Positions 35,201-44,389 of a DNA stretch of 64,000 nucleotides are shown piece after piece; position 1 is the stretch's first letter; each line of letters starts with the position of its first letter. Where the stretch lies: contig NZ_CP083956.1 in the NCBI RefSeq assembly GCF_006442795.2, forward strand, positions 4,007,501-4,071,500. Reading direction: 5' to 3'. The notes under the pieces were generated by a model. The model saw only the letters and a list, made by a program, of their open reading frames with translations, ran no database searches and was not told the DNA's origin. The position numbers and the translations under genes are program-made. The DNA is from Mesorhizobium sp. B1-1-8 (GTDB lineage Bacteria; Pseudomonadota; Alphaproteobacteria; Rhizobiales; Rhizobiaceae).

Positions 35201-38200
35201 CGGCGTCGGCAAGGCTGAGGCCGAGATGGCGGGTCTGCACCTGGCTGCGCGTCCAGGCGAGCATCGCCTGGCGGGCGAAGCTTTCCTGATGATCGAGGCG
35301 GGCGATCGCCTCGTCGAGCTCGGCTCGATTGGCGCCGACGACGGTCCAGAAGGTCAGCGAGATCTTCTTGTTGGCCGGCACGCGAACCTGACGGCGAAGT
35401 GCGGCGACCGGATCGAGCGTGAAGCCCTGGTTGCCGCCGAGCCTTACGCCGGGATCGAAGGCCGCGGCGTCGGCGATGGTGCGGCCGCGACCGATGAAGG
35501 CGCGGCGGTCGGTCTCGGCTTCGGCATCGCGCGACGGTCCCGACGGATCGGTGACGAAATGCACCATGGTTAGGTCGGGATCGTTCTTGTCGCGCTTGCG
35601 CCTGGTGGCGAAGATGGCGCCGTTGTTCGGCGCGATCTCGGTCTCGATGAACATCTTGGAAAAGGCCGGATGGGCATTGTCCGAGGCTTCGTCGCCGAGC
35701 ACCAGCTCGGCAAACGAAGTCACTTCGATATGCCGGTCGGTGACGCCGTCATTATAGAGCGTGATGCGGCGGCCCTCGCCATTGCCTTCCGAAATGACGA
35801 TGCATTCGACTTCCGAGCGCAGCGAGCCGACCGACTTGACGAAGCTCGCCTTGTCGTCGGCAAAGAGCGTCTGGACGCGCTCATTCTCCGCCCGCTTCGG
35901 CTCGGCGGTCGCCGACCACCAGTCGCCGCTGCCGGCATCGCGCAGGAAGATGTACGAGCCAAGGCGGTCCTCGGTCGGGTCGGGTTGCCAGCGGGTGACG
36001 GCAAGCTCGCCGAAACGGCTGTAGCCTGAGCCGGTAGCGGTGACCATGACCGAGTAGCGGCCATTGGACATGACGTTGGTGGCGCGCAGCGCCCTGATCG
36101 GATCGAGGATGACGCGGCTGTCCGGGCTCTCGGTTTCGGTCTCGTCCTTGGAGCGCTCGTCGGCCTCGGTCCTGACGGTGGCGGTCGGGATGTCGCGCGG
36201 CGCCTTCTCCTGCAGCAGAAGCTCGGCCGATTCGATCACCGGATCGCTGTGGAAGCGTTCGCGCAGCCGGCCCTCGAAGATGGCATCGGCCACAGCGGCG
36301 ATCGACATGCCGGAATGGTGGGCCATGTAGTTCTGGACGACGGCATGATCGGCGCCCTCGGGCACGCGCTGCGGCGTAAAGTCGACCGCATCGTAATAGC
36401 CGTGGCGGCCGAGCGCGCCGATCGAGCGCAGCCTGACCAGGTTCTGCACCGCCTCGCGCGGATTGAACTGCGCCGCCAGGATCGTCGCATAAGGCGCAAT
36501 CACCGTGTTCTGGCCGAGGCCGCGCTTGAGGCCGAGCCCGGGCACGCCGAAATTGGTGTACTGGTAGGTGAGCTCGCGGTCGCGCGCGTTGTAGGCCGCT
36601 TCGGAAACACCCCAAGGCACGTTCTTCGAGCGGGCATACTGGATTTGGCGCTTGATGATGAGCTTGCTGGTCTGGTTGAGAATGGAACCCTGCGGCTCCT
36701 TCATCACCAGCGGCGGCATCAGATATTCGAACATCGAGCCGGACCAGGACATCAGCGCGCCCTGGAAGCCGATCTCGACGATCGGCCGGCCGAGCCGGAA
36801 CCAGTGCTCGGTCGGCAAATCGCCCTTGGCGATGGCGAACAGGCTGGTGAGCCGGGCCTCGGAAGCAAGCAGGTCGTAGCAGCTCTCGTCGAGCTGATGC
36901 TCCTCGACCCGGTAGCCGATCGACAGGAGCTTGCGTTCCTGCCGCATCAGGAAGGAGAAATCCATCTCGAAGGCGTAGCGGCGGCAGCGCAGGCGCAGCG
37001 CGAGCAGCTTGGCGCGCAGCGCCGAAACCGCGCTCTCGTCGTTGTGCGAATCGTGCACATGCGCCTCGCAGGTCGCCTCCAGCCTGGCCGCCCAGTCGGC
37101 GATGACGTCGCTCTTCGGCGACGCCGCCTCGACATGGATGGCGGTGGCGAGCTTGCGGATCTCGCCGGCGAGCACTGCAAGGTTGATGGTGCGGATCGAG
37201 GCCATCTCGGGCTGCGCCTTGATGGTCACCACCGCACGGCGCATGCCGTCGAGACGATCGGCGAGCCGCTGGCGCAGCGGCCGTAGCTGCCGGCGGTCGT
37301 CGGGCAGTTCCTCGAGGCTCTCGTCAAGAATGGTGACGGTATCGAGGATGCCTTCGAAATCGCCCTGCAGATGGACGGAGGGCGCCTCGGCCCATTCGGC
37401 GCAGGCGGCCGCGACGGCGACCAGATGGCCGGCGAGATTGCCGCTGTCGACCGCGGAGATGTAGAGCGGATAGAGCGGCTTCAGCGTCGTGGTGTCGTAC
37501 CAGTTGTAGAGATGGCCACGATCGCGCGGCATGCTCTCGATGGTCGCCATCGTGGCGTCGATGCGGGTGATGGCGTCGGAAAGGCTGATCCAGCCGAAAT
37601 CGCGCGCCGACACCACTGATAGAAGATAGACGCCGATATTGGTCGGCGAGGTGCGCGGCGCCACGACTGGCGCCGGGCTTTCCTGGAAATTGTCTGGCGG
37701 CAGGTGGTGGTGCTCGGCCGTGACGAAGGTCTCGAAATAGTGCCAGGTGCGGCGCGCGACAGTGCGCAACGCATATACGTCGGCGGCCGATATGCGCAGC
37801 CGGTCCTCGGTTTCGGCCGAGCGGCTGATCCAGCAGGCGACGGCCGGCGAGCCGATCCAGAACAAGGCGAAGAAGAAGGCGACGAAGGCGCCGGTGGAAT
37901 CGGCCAGCACCGGAATGGCAAGGCCGACGACGCCGATGATCACGGCGCCGTACATCATGCCGTAGTAGGAGCCGAGATCGCTGCCGCTGTTCCTGTGCGC
38001 CTGCGAGGCGGTACGCCATTCGAGCATGTTCTGCCGACTGACGAAGAGCCGGTAGAGCGTGCGGACGGTGGCGTCGCCCATCATCCAGGCAAGATGCGCC
38101 ATCAACAGCACCTTCAGCGCCACCAGCGCGGTGCCGAAGACGGTGTCGCGGGCGAGCGCCGAGAAATGGCCGCGAGGCGTCTGGTCGCCGCTCTTCGGCA

Positions 38201-40784
38201 GGATGCCATTGACGATGTCGAAGGTGGGGGCCATGAACAGGCTGAGGATCAGCAGCGCCTGCCACTGCGCGGCCTGCGTGAAGGGCAGCAGCGTCCAGCC
38301 GGCAACGCAAGCCATCACCCAGAAGATCGGGGTCAGCGAGCGGCGCAGATTGTCGATCATCTTCCAGCGCGACATTGCCGGAACGCCGGAGCGCGGATCG
38401 AAGATGAAGCCGAGCAACTGCCAGTCGCCGCGCGCCCAGCGGTGGTGGCGCGAGGCGTCGACCGAGTAGCGCGTGGGATAGTCCTCGACCAGCTCGACGT
38501 CGGTGACGAGTGCTGCCCGCGCGAGCGCGCCTTCCAGCAGATCGTGGCTGAGGATGGTGTTTTCGTCGATGCGGTCCTTCAGCGCTGCCTCGAACGCATC
38601 CACGTGGTAGAGGCCTTTGCCGGTGAAGGAGCCGTCGCCGAAAACGTCTTGATAGAGGTCGGAGACGGCAAAGACGTAAGGGTCGAGGCCGCGATTGGCC
38701 GAGAACACGCGCTGAAAGAACGAGGCGTCGTCGCCGCTGGTCAGCGATGCGGTGATGCGCGGCTGCAGGATGGTGTAGCCGGCGGTGACCACGCGCTTGA
38801 CCGGGTCGAAATGCGGGCGATTCAGCGGATGGCTGAGCTTACCGACGAGCGAGGAGACGGCATCACGCGTGGTGCGCGTATCGGCGTCGAGCGTCATCAC
38901 AAAGACGACCTTTTCGGGCAGCGGCACGTCGAGCGGTAGGAAGGTGGTGTCGCTGTCCCCGCGCAGCAGAAGGTTCAGCTCGTGCAGCTTGCCGCGCTTG
39001 CGTTCCCAGCCCATCCAGCAGCTTTGCGCCTGGTTATAGAGCCGGCGGCGGTGCAGCAGGTAGAAGCGCGGCGCGCCTTCGGAAGGATAGCGGGCGTTCA
39101 GCCTGGCGATCTCGTCGCGCGCATATTGCAGGATCTCGATATCGGCGGCGTCGATCTCGGTCTTGGAATCCGGCCAGTCGGAAAGCAGCGCGAAATGGAT
39201 GTCTTCGGCCGTGTTGGCGAGATGGTGCACCTCGATGTTGCGGATGTTTTCCTCGACATCGTCGCGCGAGCCGATCAGCGACGGCACCACGACCAGCGTG
39301 CGCGCTTCGGCCGGGATGCCGTGCTTATAGTCGTAGCCGACCAGCCTTGTGGGTTTCAGGAACAGCGCCACGACGGTGTTGAAGAAGGCGAGCGCGCCTT
39401 CGCTGGCAGGCACCGCGAACAGCGCCAGCATCAAGGTGATCGACGGCGTCGAGAGGCCGAGATTGGCGAGCGCGTTGCCGGAGACGACCAGCAGCAGCAC
39501 CGTCAGCAGGAACACCGGCACGACGATGCCCAGCCAGCCGGTGGCGGCAAAGGCCCGCTTGAAAGCGACGTTGATGGGCGGCCGGTAGCCGATCGCCCTT
39601 TCGAGTTCCTGCCGGCGCGGCCCGACCAGGAAGAAGCCGACATCGGTATGCACGGCGGGGTCGGCGGTCTCCGGCACGCCCGAGGCGTCCATGACGCCGG
39701 GAACGTGCCCGGCAAGCTCGATCGCCTTTTCGGCGACGCGGTATTCGGAAAGATCCGAGCGGCGCGCCATCTCCTCGATCGCGGTGCGATACTGGTCGCG
39801 CGAGAAGAAATCGAGCAAGGCGAAATCGGTGCGCTCGCGCAGCAGCGTGTCGATGCGGCTGACGCCTTCGAACCAGACCGTCCAGTCGACGTCGTTGATG
39901 AGGCGCAGGCCGCGGATGATGTTGCCGGTGGTGACGTTGCCGCTGGACAGCGTGTGGTGCTCGGAGATGATGATCTCTTCGGCATCGGAGCCGGTCTTTT
40001 CGAGCTCGGCCTCCAGCCATTCCAGCGCCCGGCCGGCATTTTGCGAGCCGTCGCGCAAGCGGTAGAGCAGCTGGGTGGCGAAAGTGGTGTCGTGCGCATG
40101 CGCGGCGTAGGTCGACAGGATCCTGGTCCGGTCGGCATTGTCGTCGGTCGCAAGCACGCGGTCGGCGACCTCGTTGGCTATATGGCGCATCTGGCGCGTG
40201 CGCTCGACGCGCACCGCGATGCGGCGCAGGTTCTCGATCAAAACGAAGCGCAGCAGCGACGGCAGCGCCCACAGTTCGCCGATCTTCAGCGGCTCGACCG
40301 ACTGGAAGCCTTCGACGATGGCCTTGAACATGGTCGCCGAGACCGAGCTGTCGGAATGCTCGACATAACTCCAGGCAACTGCAAAGGCGCGCGGCACGGC
40401 GGTGCCGTCGGCAAGCGTCAGTGTCGGCAACTGCCGGTAGAAACGGCGCGGCAGGTCGCGCTTGACCTGAAAGATGGTCTCTTCGACCAGATAATTGTTG
40501 TCGAGCAGCCACTGCGCCGCCGGCGTGATCGTCTCGCCCTTGGCCTGCGCGGCGTTGGTGGAGCGATAGACGTCGAGAATCTTCTTGGCGCTGTCGCGGA
40601 TGCGGGCCTGGAATTCGAACGGCGCCAGTCCGAACAGTTCCTTGACGTCGCCCTTGGCAAGGCCAACGCCTACCGCGCGCAGGCGGTCTTCGGGCAGGAA
40701 ATTGGAGCGTATCGGCGCTTCCGTCGTGACCGGAAAACCGGCGCTCGTGTGTTCGATCTTGGTTGGATTCGTCTGGATATTCAT
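32205..40784 (-). CDS. ndvB: Cyclic beta-1,2-glucan synthase NdvB/ChvB
   Basis: Giant inner-membrane enzyme that makes, elongates, cyclises and trims beta-1,2-glucan from UDP-glucose. About 2859 residues from ATG 40784 (family about 2830). Membrane helices begin near 415 (GWLGIVVPVFLLTVLLLVV). The GT84 domain has VFVMTLDADTRTTRD near 625 and SVDASRHHRWARGDWQL near 780 (D,D and QxxRW-like). A second helix cluster covers ~815-1010. A glycoamylase-like segment (LYNWYDTTTLKPLYPLYIS) and two GT36-type beta-sandwich regions follow, and the C-terminal GH94 phosphorylase has LILGGDWNDGMNRVGEGGKG (~2540), holding the general acid Asp. Works with ndvA. Confidence 0.97.
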   Translation of the reverse strand: MNIQTNPTKIEHTSAGFPVTTEAPIRSNFLPEDRLRAVGVGLAKGDVKELFGLAPFEFQARIRDSAKKILDVYRSTNAAQAKGETITPAAQWLLDNNYLVEETIFQVKRDLPRRFYRQLPTLTLADGTAVPRAFAVAWSYVEHSDSSVSATMFKAIVEGFQSVEPLKIGELWALPSLLRFVLIENLRRIAVRVERTRQMRHIANEVADRVLATDDNADRTRILSTYAAHAHDTTFATQLLYRLRDGSQNAGRALEWLEAELEKTGSDAEEIIISEHHTLSSGNVTTGNIIRGLRLINDVDWTVWFEGVSRIDTLLRERTDFALLDFFSRDQYRTAIEEMARRSDLSEYRVAEKAIELAGHVPGVMDASGVPETADPAVHTDVGFFLVGPRRQELERAIGYRPPINVAFKRAFAATGWLGIVVPVFLLTVLLLVVSGNALANLGLSTPSITLMLALFAVPASEGALAFFNTVVALFLKPTRLVGYDYKHGIPAEARTLVVVPSLIGSRDDVEENIRNIEVHHLANTAEDIHFALLSDWPDSKTEIDAADIEILQYARDEIARLNARYPSEGAPRFYLLHRRRLYNQAQSCWMGWERKRGKLHELNLLLRGDSDTTFLPLDVPLPEKVVFVMTLDADTRTTRDAVSSLVGKLSHPLNRPHFDPVKRVVTAGYTILQPRITASLTSGDDASFFQRVFSANRGLDPYVFAVSDLYQDVFGDGSFTGKGLYHVDAFEAALKDRIDENTILSHDLLEGALARAALVTDVELVEDYPTRYSVDASRHHRWARGDWQLLGFIFDPRSGVPAMSRWKMIDNLRRSLTPIFWVMACVAGWTLLPFTQAAQWQALLILSLFMAPTFDIVNGILPKSGDQTPRGHFSALARDTVFGTALVALKVLLMAHLAWMMGDATVRTLYRLFVSRQNMLEWRTASQAHRNSGSDLGSYYGMMYGAVIIGVVGLAIPVLADSTGAFVAFFFALFWIGSPAVACWISRSAETEDRLRISAADVYALRTVARRTWHYFETFVTAEHHHLPPDNFQESPAPVVAPRTSPTNIGVYLLSVVSARDFGWISLSDAITRIDATMATIESMPRDRGHLYNWYDTTTLKPLYPLYISAVDSGNLAGHLVAVAAACAEWAEAPSVHLQGDFEGILDTVTILDESLEELPDDRRQLRPLRQRLADRLDGMRRAVVTIKAQPEMASIRTINLAVLAGEIRKLATAIHVEAASPKSDVIADWAARLEATCEAHVHDSHNDESAVSALRAKLLALRLRCRRYAFEMDFSFLMRQERKLLSIGYRVEEHQLDESCYDLLASEARLTSLFAIAKGDLPTEHWFRLGRPIVEIGFQGALMSWSGSMFEYLMPPLVMKEPQGSILNQTSKLIIKRQIQYARSKNVPWGVSEAAYNARDRELTYQYTNFGVPGLGLKRGLGQNTVIAPYATILAAQFNPREAVQNLVRLRSIGALGRHGYYDAVDFTPQRVPEGADHAVVQNYMAHHSGMSIAAVADAIFEGRLRERFHSDPVIESAELLLQEKAPRDIPTATVRTEADERSKDETETESPDSRVILDPIRALRATNVMSNGRYSVMVTATGSGYSRFGELAVTRWQPDPTEDRLGSYIFLRDAGSGDWWSATAEPKRAENERVQTLFADDKASFVKSVGSLRSEVECIVISEGNGEGRRITLYNDGVTDRHIEVTSFAELVLGDEASDNAHPAFSKMFIETEIAPNNGAIFATRRKRDKNDPDLTMVHFVTDPSGPSRDAEAETDRRAFIGRGRTIADAAAFDPGVRLGGNQGFTLDPVAALRRQVRVPANKKISLTFWTVVGANRAELDEAIARLDHQESFARQAMLAWTRSQVQTRHLGLSLADAANVQKLARYLIYPDPFLRLPAESIASGLGRQSSLWPTSISGDFPIFLVRIGDVADLEIVAQALRFQEYMRARGMMIDFVVVNEQASSYVQDLQRAVETLCENARLRGRELGPRQHIFAVRRDLMDEPTYKTLLAVARVVLHTRNGTIFDQLERAETAALQARDALQQAEGGTPRGPSLPSPVPMPAVQGAADTAADGSGLSLWNGFGGFDGDGRHYVTRLTGRRTTPQPWINVISNASFGFHVSAEGAGFTWSRNSRDYQLTPWSNDPVSNRPGEGFYIFDHATGKAFSPMAAMVRDPSMTYETWHGQGFSTFRSKRGSLSMDLTQVVDPADPVKISRLRIQNQGPAPARLRVYAYAEWVLGGHRSRTAATVVPSRDTATGALLAQNPYGLDFGERVAFFAAGGNVHSVTADRGEFVGRNGTTEYPQAVLGGLGLTGKIEAGDDPCAAIASDVEIPAGGDVTLVWLLGDAASAGEASALVETHRGKDFDRRLADNERVWRGFLDTIQVETPDKGLDAMVNHWLPYQSLACRIRARSAFYQASGAFGFRDQLQDTLALLAHDPKLARDQILNAARRQFQEGDVQHWWLPRTDAGVRTMISDDVVWLAHATARYIEVTGDAGILKEQLPFIDGQQLGEGEHDAFFTPEITKNTAPLYDHCARALDLAIKRSSPAGLPLILGGDWNDGMNRVGEGGKGESVWLGWFLLKTLGDFAPIAKTQGDAKRAQAWTKHADALKRALESTAWDGQWYRRGSFDDGTPLGSHNSDECKIDSIAQSWSVLSGEGDPARSTTAMQQATKMLVDDELKIIKLFTPPFSKTEKDPGYIRSYPPGVRENGGQYTHAATWFVIALAEMGRTDDAYRCFSMLNPVNHASDEAAAEHYRVEPYVVAADIYAGEGKGGRGGWTWYTGSAGWLYRAAVEGILGIERRGGQITFRPKLPGHWDGYAATLKMLDAEIKVRVVRDKKTKTISLEVNGTKTKSASFEPKAGDKTDIVVKIPA

Positions 40785-40840
40785 TGAAGATTCCGTAAGG
40801 CGGGCGCGATGCGGCGTCACCGCCACGGCAATGTCCCTAA

Positions 40841-40860
40841 AACCGGTTCAATTGCAATTG
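40841..40860. promoter_or_regulatory. Adjoining palindromes upstream of ndvB
   Basis: AACCGGTT (40841-40848) is followed directly by the perfect 12-bp palindrome CAATTGCAATTG (40849-40860), about 60 bases ahead of the ndvB ATG. The place suits an operator or promoter element for ndvB. No regulator can be named. Confidence 0.35.
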
Positions 40861-41054
40861 GTTGCATGACAGGTTCCGGCCGAAAGTTTGTTTGCGCACC
40901 GCGACAGGGCGTCCCCTTTCGACAACTTGAGGGCGAACGCTTCTCGCCTTCCGCCCTCGGTTTCGATCAGGGAAAGGATTCGGGCTTTTTCGTGATACAT
41001 GCAAGTGGCCGGGCGATATTTCACCGGCGCCGCGATCATGTTTGGCAACAGCCG

Positions 41055-41642
41055 TTAATCGTTGGCGGCGGTTCGATCGATGCGGATCACGAACAGCACC
41101 GTGCTGCCGGCGGGTTCGAGGCGCAGTGTTGGCGCGCCCTGATCGAGCAGCAGCGCATCCAGCGGGCCGAGGCGGTCCGGCCTGTCGCCGGTCACGGCGA
41201 CCTGACCGCCGAGAGGCAAGACAAGGGTCGTTCCGGCACCCGCCTCGATGTCCAGCGGCGCCGAAAGCACCAGGCGTTCGACCCGGTGGGTCGTCCGGCC
41301 GCTACGGGTCATGACATTGAGGTCGGTGATCGGGCCGTCGATCAGATCGGCGCTGGTCGGCACATCGGCCGGGAAGGAAAACGGCGGCGCCGCGCCGGTC
41401 AGCCGTGCCGGAGGCCGGCCGGCGATATCGAGCACGATCCCCTCACCTTCCAGCACCGTCAGCGTGCGGTCGACGCCGGCGAAGCTGGAGAACGGCCCGC
41501 TGCTCTCGACGCGGGCCATCGAGACGCGCCAGTCGAAATCGTCGAGCCCTGCGCCCTCGGGAGAGACCGCGATTTCGGTCGTCGTGCCGCCGCCGTTCTT
41601 CCACGGCATGACGCGGTAGCCAGCAACACGAAGGATGCGCAT
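41055..41642 (-). CDS. hutD: HutD family protein
   Basis: Cupin-fold protein of 195 residues always linked to histidine utilisation and thought to limit hut expression or sense urocanate. Starts MRILRVAGYRVMPWKNGGGT and has the family phrases AVSPEGAGLDDFDWRVSMA, GPFSSFAGVDRTLTVLEG and DLNVMTRSG. It begins three bases after the hutU stop, as last gene of the hutIHGUD operon. Not an enzyme of the pathway. Confidence 0.9.
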   Translation of the reverse strand: MRILRVAGYRVMPWKNGGGTTTEIAVSPEGAGLDDFDWRVSMARVESSGPFSSFAGVDRTLTVLEGEGIVLDIAGRPPARLTGAAPPFSFPADVPTSADLIDGPITDLNVMTRSGRTTHRVERLVLSAPLDIEAGAGTTLVLPLGGQVAVTGDRPDRLGPLDALLLDQGAPTLRLEPAGSTVLFVIRIDRTAAND

Positions 41643-41645
41643 AGC

Positions 41646-43316
41646 TTAGCCCAGAATGCCCGGCAGGTTGAGCTGATGCTCCTTGGCGCATTCGATGGCG
41701 ATTTCGTAGCCGGCGTCGGCATGGCGCATGACGCCGGTCGCCGGATCGTTCCACAGCACCCGCTCCAGTCGCTTTGCCGCTTCCGGCGTGCCGTCGGCGA
41801 CGATGACCATGCCGGCATGCTGGGAAAAGCCCATGCCGACGCCGCCGCCATGGTGCAGCGACACCCAGGTGGCGCCGGACGCGGTGTTGAGCAGTGCGTT
41901 GAGCAGCGGCCAGTCTGAGACGGCATCGGAGCCGTCCTTCATCGCTTCGGTCTCGCGGTTCGGCGAGGCGACGGAACCGGAATCGAGGTGGTCGCGGCCG
42001 ATGACGACCGGGGCCTTGAGTTCGCCCCTGGCAACCATCTCGTTGAAGGCGAGGCCCAGCCGATGACGGTCGCCGAGGCCGACCCAGCAGATGCGCGCCG
42101 GCAGACCCTGGAACGAAATACGCTCGCGCGCCATATCGAGCCAATTGTGCAGGTGCGTGTTGCCCGGGGTCAATTCGCGCACCTTGGCGTCGGTCTTGTA
42201 GATGTCTTCGGGATCGCCCGAGAGCGCTGCCCAGCGGAACGGGCCGATGCCGCGGCAGAAGAGCGGGCGGATATAGGCCGGGACAAAGCCAGGGAAGGCA
42301 AAAGCGTTCTCGAAGCCTTCTTCCAGGGCGACCTGGCGGATGTTGTTGCCGTAATCCAGCGTCGGCACGCCGGCGTTCCAGAACGCCACCATGGCCTCGA
42401 CATGCTCGCGCATCGAGGCGCGGGCGGCTTTTTCGACCGCCTTGGGGTCAGACGTGCGCTTGTCGCGCCATTCAGCCAGTGACCAGCCCTTCGGCAGATA
42501 GCCGTTCAGCGGGTCGTGCGCCGAGGTCTGGTCAGTGACGATGTCGGGACGCACACCGCGCCGCACCAGCTCCGGCACGATTTCGGCGGTGTTGCCGACC
42601 AGGCCGACCGATTTCGCTTCGCCGGCCCTGGTCCAGCGCCCGATCTTCTCAAGCGCTTCGTCGAGTGTGTCGGCGCGCTCGTCGACATAACGGGTGCGCA
42701 GCCGGAAATCGATGCGGTCGGGATTGCATTCAATAGCCAGGCAGCAGGCGCCGGCCATGACGGCGGCCAGCGGCTGGGCGCCGCCCATGCCGCCGAGGCC
42801 GCCGGTCAGGATCCATTTTCCCCGAAGATTGCCATCATAGTGCTGGCGGCCGGCCTCGACAAAGGTCTCGTAGGTGCCCTGCACGATGCCTTGCGTGCCG
42901 ATATAGATCCACGAGCCGGCCGTCATCTGGCCGTACATCATCAGGCCCTTCTTATCGAGCTCGTTGAATTTTTCCCACGTCGCCCAGTGCGGCACCAGGT
43001 TGGAGTTGGCGATCAGCACCCGCGGCGCATTGGAATGGGTTTTGAAGACGCCGACCGGCTTGCCGGACTGCACCAGCAGCGTCTCGTCCTCGCCAAGCGT
43101 CTTCAACGAAGCGACAATGCGGTCGAAATCGTTCCAGGTGCGCGCGGCGCGGCCAATGCCGCCATAAACGACCAGCTCGTTGGGGTTTTCGGCAACATCG
43201 GGATCGAGATTGTTCATCAGCATGCGCAGCGGCGCTTCGGTCGTCCAAAACCGCGTATTGAGCTTGTCGCCGCGTGGGGCACGCACTTCGCGGATGTTGT
43301 GGCGAGGATCGGTCAT
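41646..43316 (-). CDS. hutU: Urocanate hydratase HutU
   Basis: Converts urocanate to 4-imidazolone-5-propionate with tightly bound NAD+. 556 residues, full length, strong family match throughout: [40 protein letters not shown] (dinucleotide site), [17 protein letters not shown], and the C-terminal [20 protein letters not shown] ribosome-binding site (AAGGGA) precedes the ATG. Located between hutG and hutD in the minus-strand hut operon. Confidence 0.97.
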   Translation of the reverse strand: MTDPRHNIREVRAPRGDKLNTRFWTTEAPLRMLMNNLDPDVAENPNELVVYGGIGRAARTWNDFDRIVASLKTLGEDETLLVQSGKPVGVFKTHSNAPRVLIANSNLVPHWATWEKFNELDKKGLMMYGQMTAGSWIYIGTQGIVQGTYETFVEAGRQHYDGNLRGKWILTGGLGGMGGAQPLAAVMAGACCLAIECNPDRIDFRLRTRYVDERADTLDEALEKIGRWTRAGEAKSVGLVGNTAEIVPELVRRGVRPDIVTDQTSAHDPLNGYLPKGWSLAEWRDKRTSDPKAVEKAARASMREHVEAMVAFWNAGVPTLDYGNNIRQVALEEGFENAFAFPGFVPAYIRPLFCRGIGPFRWAALSGDPEDIYKTDAKVRELTPGNTHLHNWLDMARERISFQGLPARICWVGLGDRHRLGLAFNEMVARGELKAPVVIGRDHLDSGSVASPNRETEAMKDGSDAVSDWPLLNALLNTASGATWVSLHHGGGVGMGFSQHAGMVIVADGTPEAAKRLERVLWNDPATGVMRHADAGYEIAIECAKEHQLNLPGILG

Positions 43317-43350
43317 CGTTGTCCCTTTCGAATGAGGTGCGGCGGGTGCG

Positions 43351-44169
43351 TCAGCGCCCGGCCCAGTCGATCGCGGTTTCGAGGATGGTTTTCAGCGTGG
43401 CGCGGATCGGCGCGGCGTAGGTTGCGTCGTAAGGCACGGGCCAGTTCTCCGGCGCGCCCTTCCCTTCCGGCTCGCGCATATAGCCGCGGTTGGAGAGTTC
43501 CATCTGCAGCGCATGGACGCCGTTTTGCGGCTGGCCGAAATGCCGAGTGATCCAGCCGCCCTTGAAGCGGCCGTTGACGACCCAGGTCTCGCCGGTCGCG
43601 GCCAGGATTCCAGCGATCTTTTCCTGCAGCGCGGCATCGGCGCTCTTGCCGTCATTGGTGCCGAGATTGAAAACCGGCAGCGTGCCTTCGAACAGGCGCG
43701 GCAGCACTGAGCGGATCGAATGGCAGTCATAAAGCACGATCTTCTCATGCATGCCGCGCAGCCGGTCGATCTCGGCCTGCAAAGCGGCATGATAAGGCAC
43801 GAAATGCGTTTCACGGCGTTGGTCGATCTCGGCCGGGGTCGGCTCGTCGCCCGTGCGGTAGAGCGGATCGCCGTCAAAAGTCTCGGTCGGGCAGAGACCG
43901 GTCGTCGCCTGGCCCGGATAGAGCGAAACGCCGGAAGGATCGCGGTTGACGTCGATGACGGTGCGCGAGATGGCAGTGTGGACGACCGTCGCGCCAAGAT
44001 CGGTAACAAAATCATAGAGCTTGTCGATCCACCAGTCGCAGTCACGCCGGCCGAGCCAGGGCGAGACAAGCCGGGATTCAAGGCCGGCAAGATCGATGCC
44101 GGTATGCGGGATCGAAACCAGCAGCGGCGCCGTGCCTTGGGTGACGGTGAGCCAGGCGGGATTGGTCAT
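43351..44169 (-). CDS. hutG: N-formylglutamate deformylase HutG
   Basis: Hydrolyses N-formyl-L-glutamate to glutamate and formate, the last step of the five-step pathway. 272 residues of the N-formylglutamate amidohydrolase family, with [47 protein letters not shown] and [18 protein letters not shown], the metal-binding Asp/His set. It follows hutH after a family B repeat and precedes hutU by 34 bases. Fits with the presence of HutF rather than a formiminoglutamase. Confidence 0.94.
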   Translation of the reverse strand: MTNPAWLTVTQGTAPLLVSIPHTGIDLAGLESRLVSPWLGRRDCDWWIDKLYDFVTDLGATVVHTAISRTVIDVNRDPSGVSLYPGQATTGLCPTETFDGDPLYRTGDEPTPAEIDQRRETHFVPYHAALQAEIDRLRGMHEKIVLYDCHSIRSVLPRLFEGTLPVFNLGTNDGKSADAALQEKIAGILAATGETWVVNGRFKGGWITRHFGQPQNGVHALQMELSNRGYMREPEGKGAPENWPVPYDATYAAPIRATLKTILETAIDWAGR

Positions 44170-44198
44170 GAGAGGTCTCCCGGCGTCGGAGCTCTACG

Positions 44199-44373
44199 GC
44201 GCCCCCCTCTGTCCTGCCGGACATCTCCCCCACAAGGGGGGAGATCAGCCGTCACAGCGGTTTTCGCCAATCTCGAACGTTGCAGAAATAAGCGCGGCGC
44301 CGGCACTGCTGATCTCCCCCCTTGTGGGGGAGATGTCCGGCAGGACAGAGGGGGGCGCGAAGGATCGCGACCT
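44199..44373. repeat. Family B palindromic repeat, copy 2
   Basis: Mirror halves: GCCCCCCTCTGTCCTGCCGG, CATCTCCCCCACAAGGGGGG at the left and the inverse CCCCCTTGTGGGGGAGATG, TCCGGCAGGACAGAGGGGGG at the right. It sits between hutH and hutG inside one operon, so transcription must pass through it or restart after it. Confidence 0.87.
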
Positions 44374-44389
44374 GTCAATACAATCAACT

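Noticed and set aside
38982..40787. 601-aa plus-strand frame opposite ndvB
   Set aside because: Low-complexity Arg/Asp/Gly/Ala translation antisense to the conserved ndvB gene; typical of high-GC antisense open frames.
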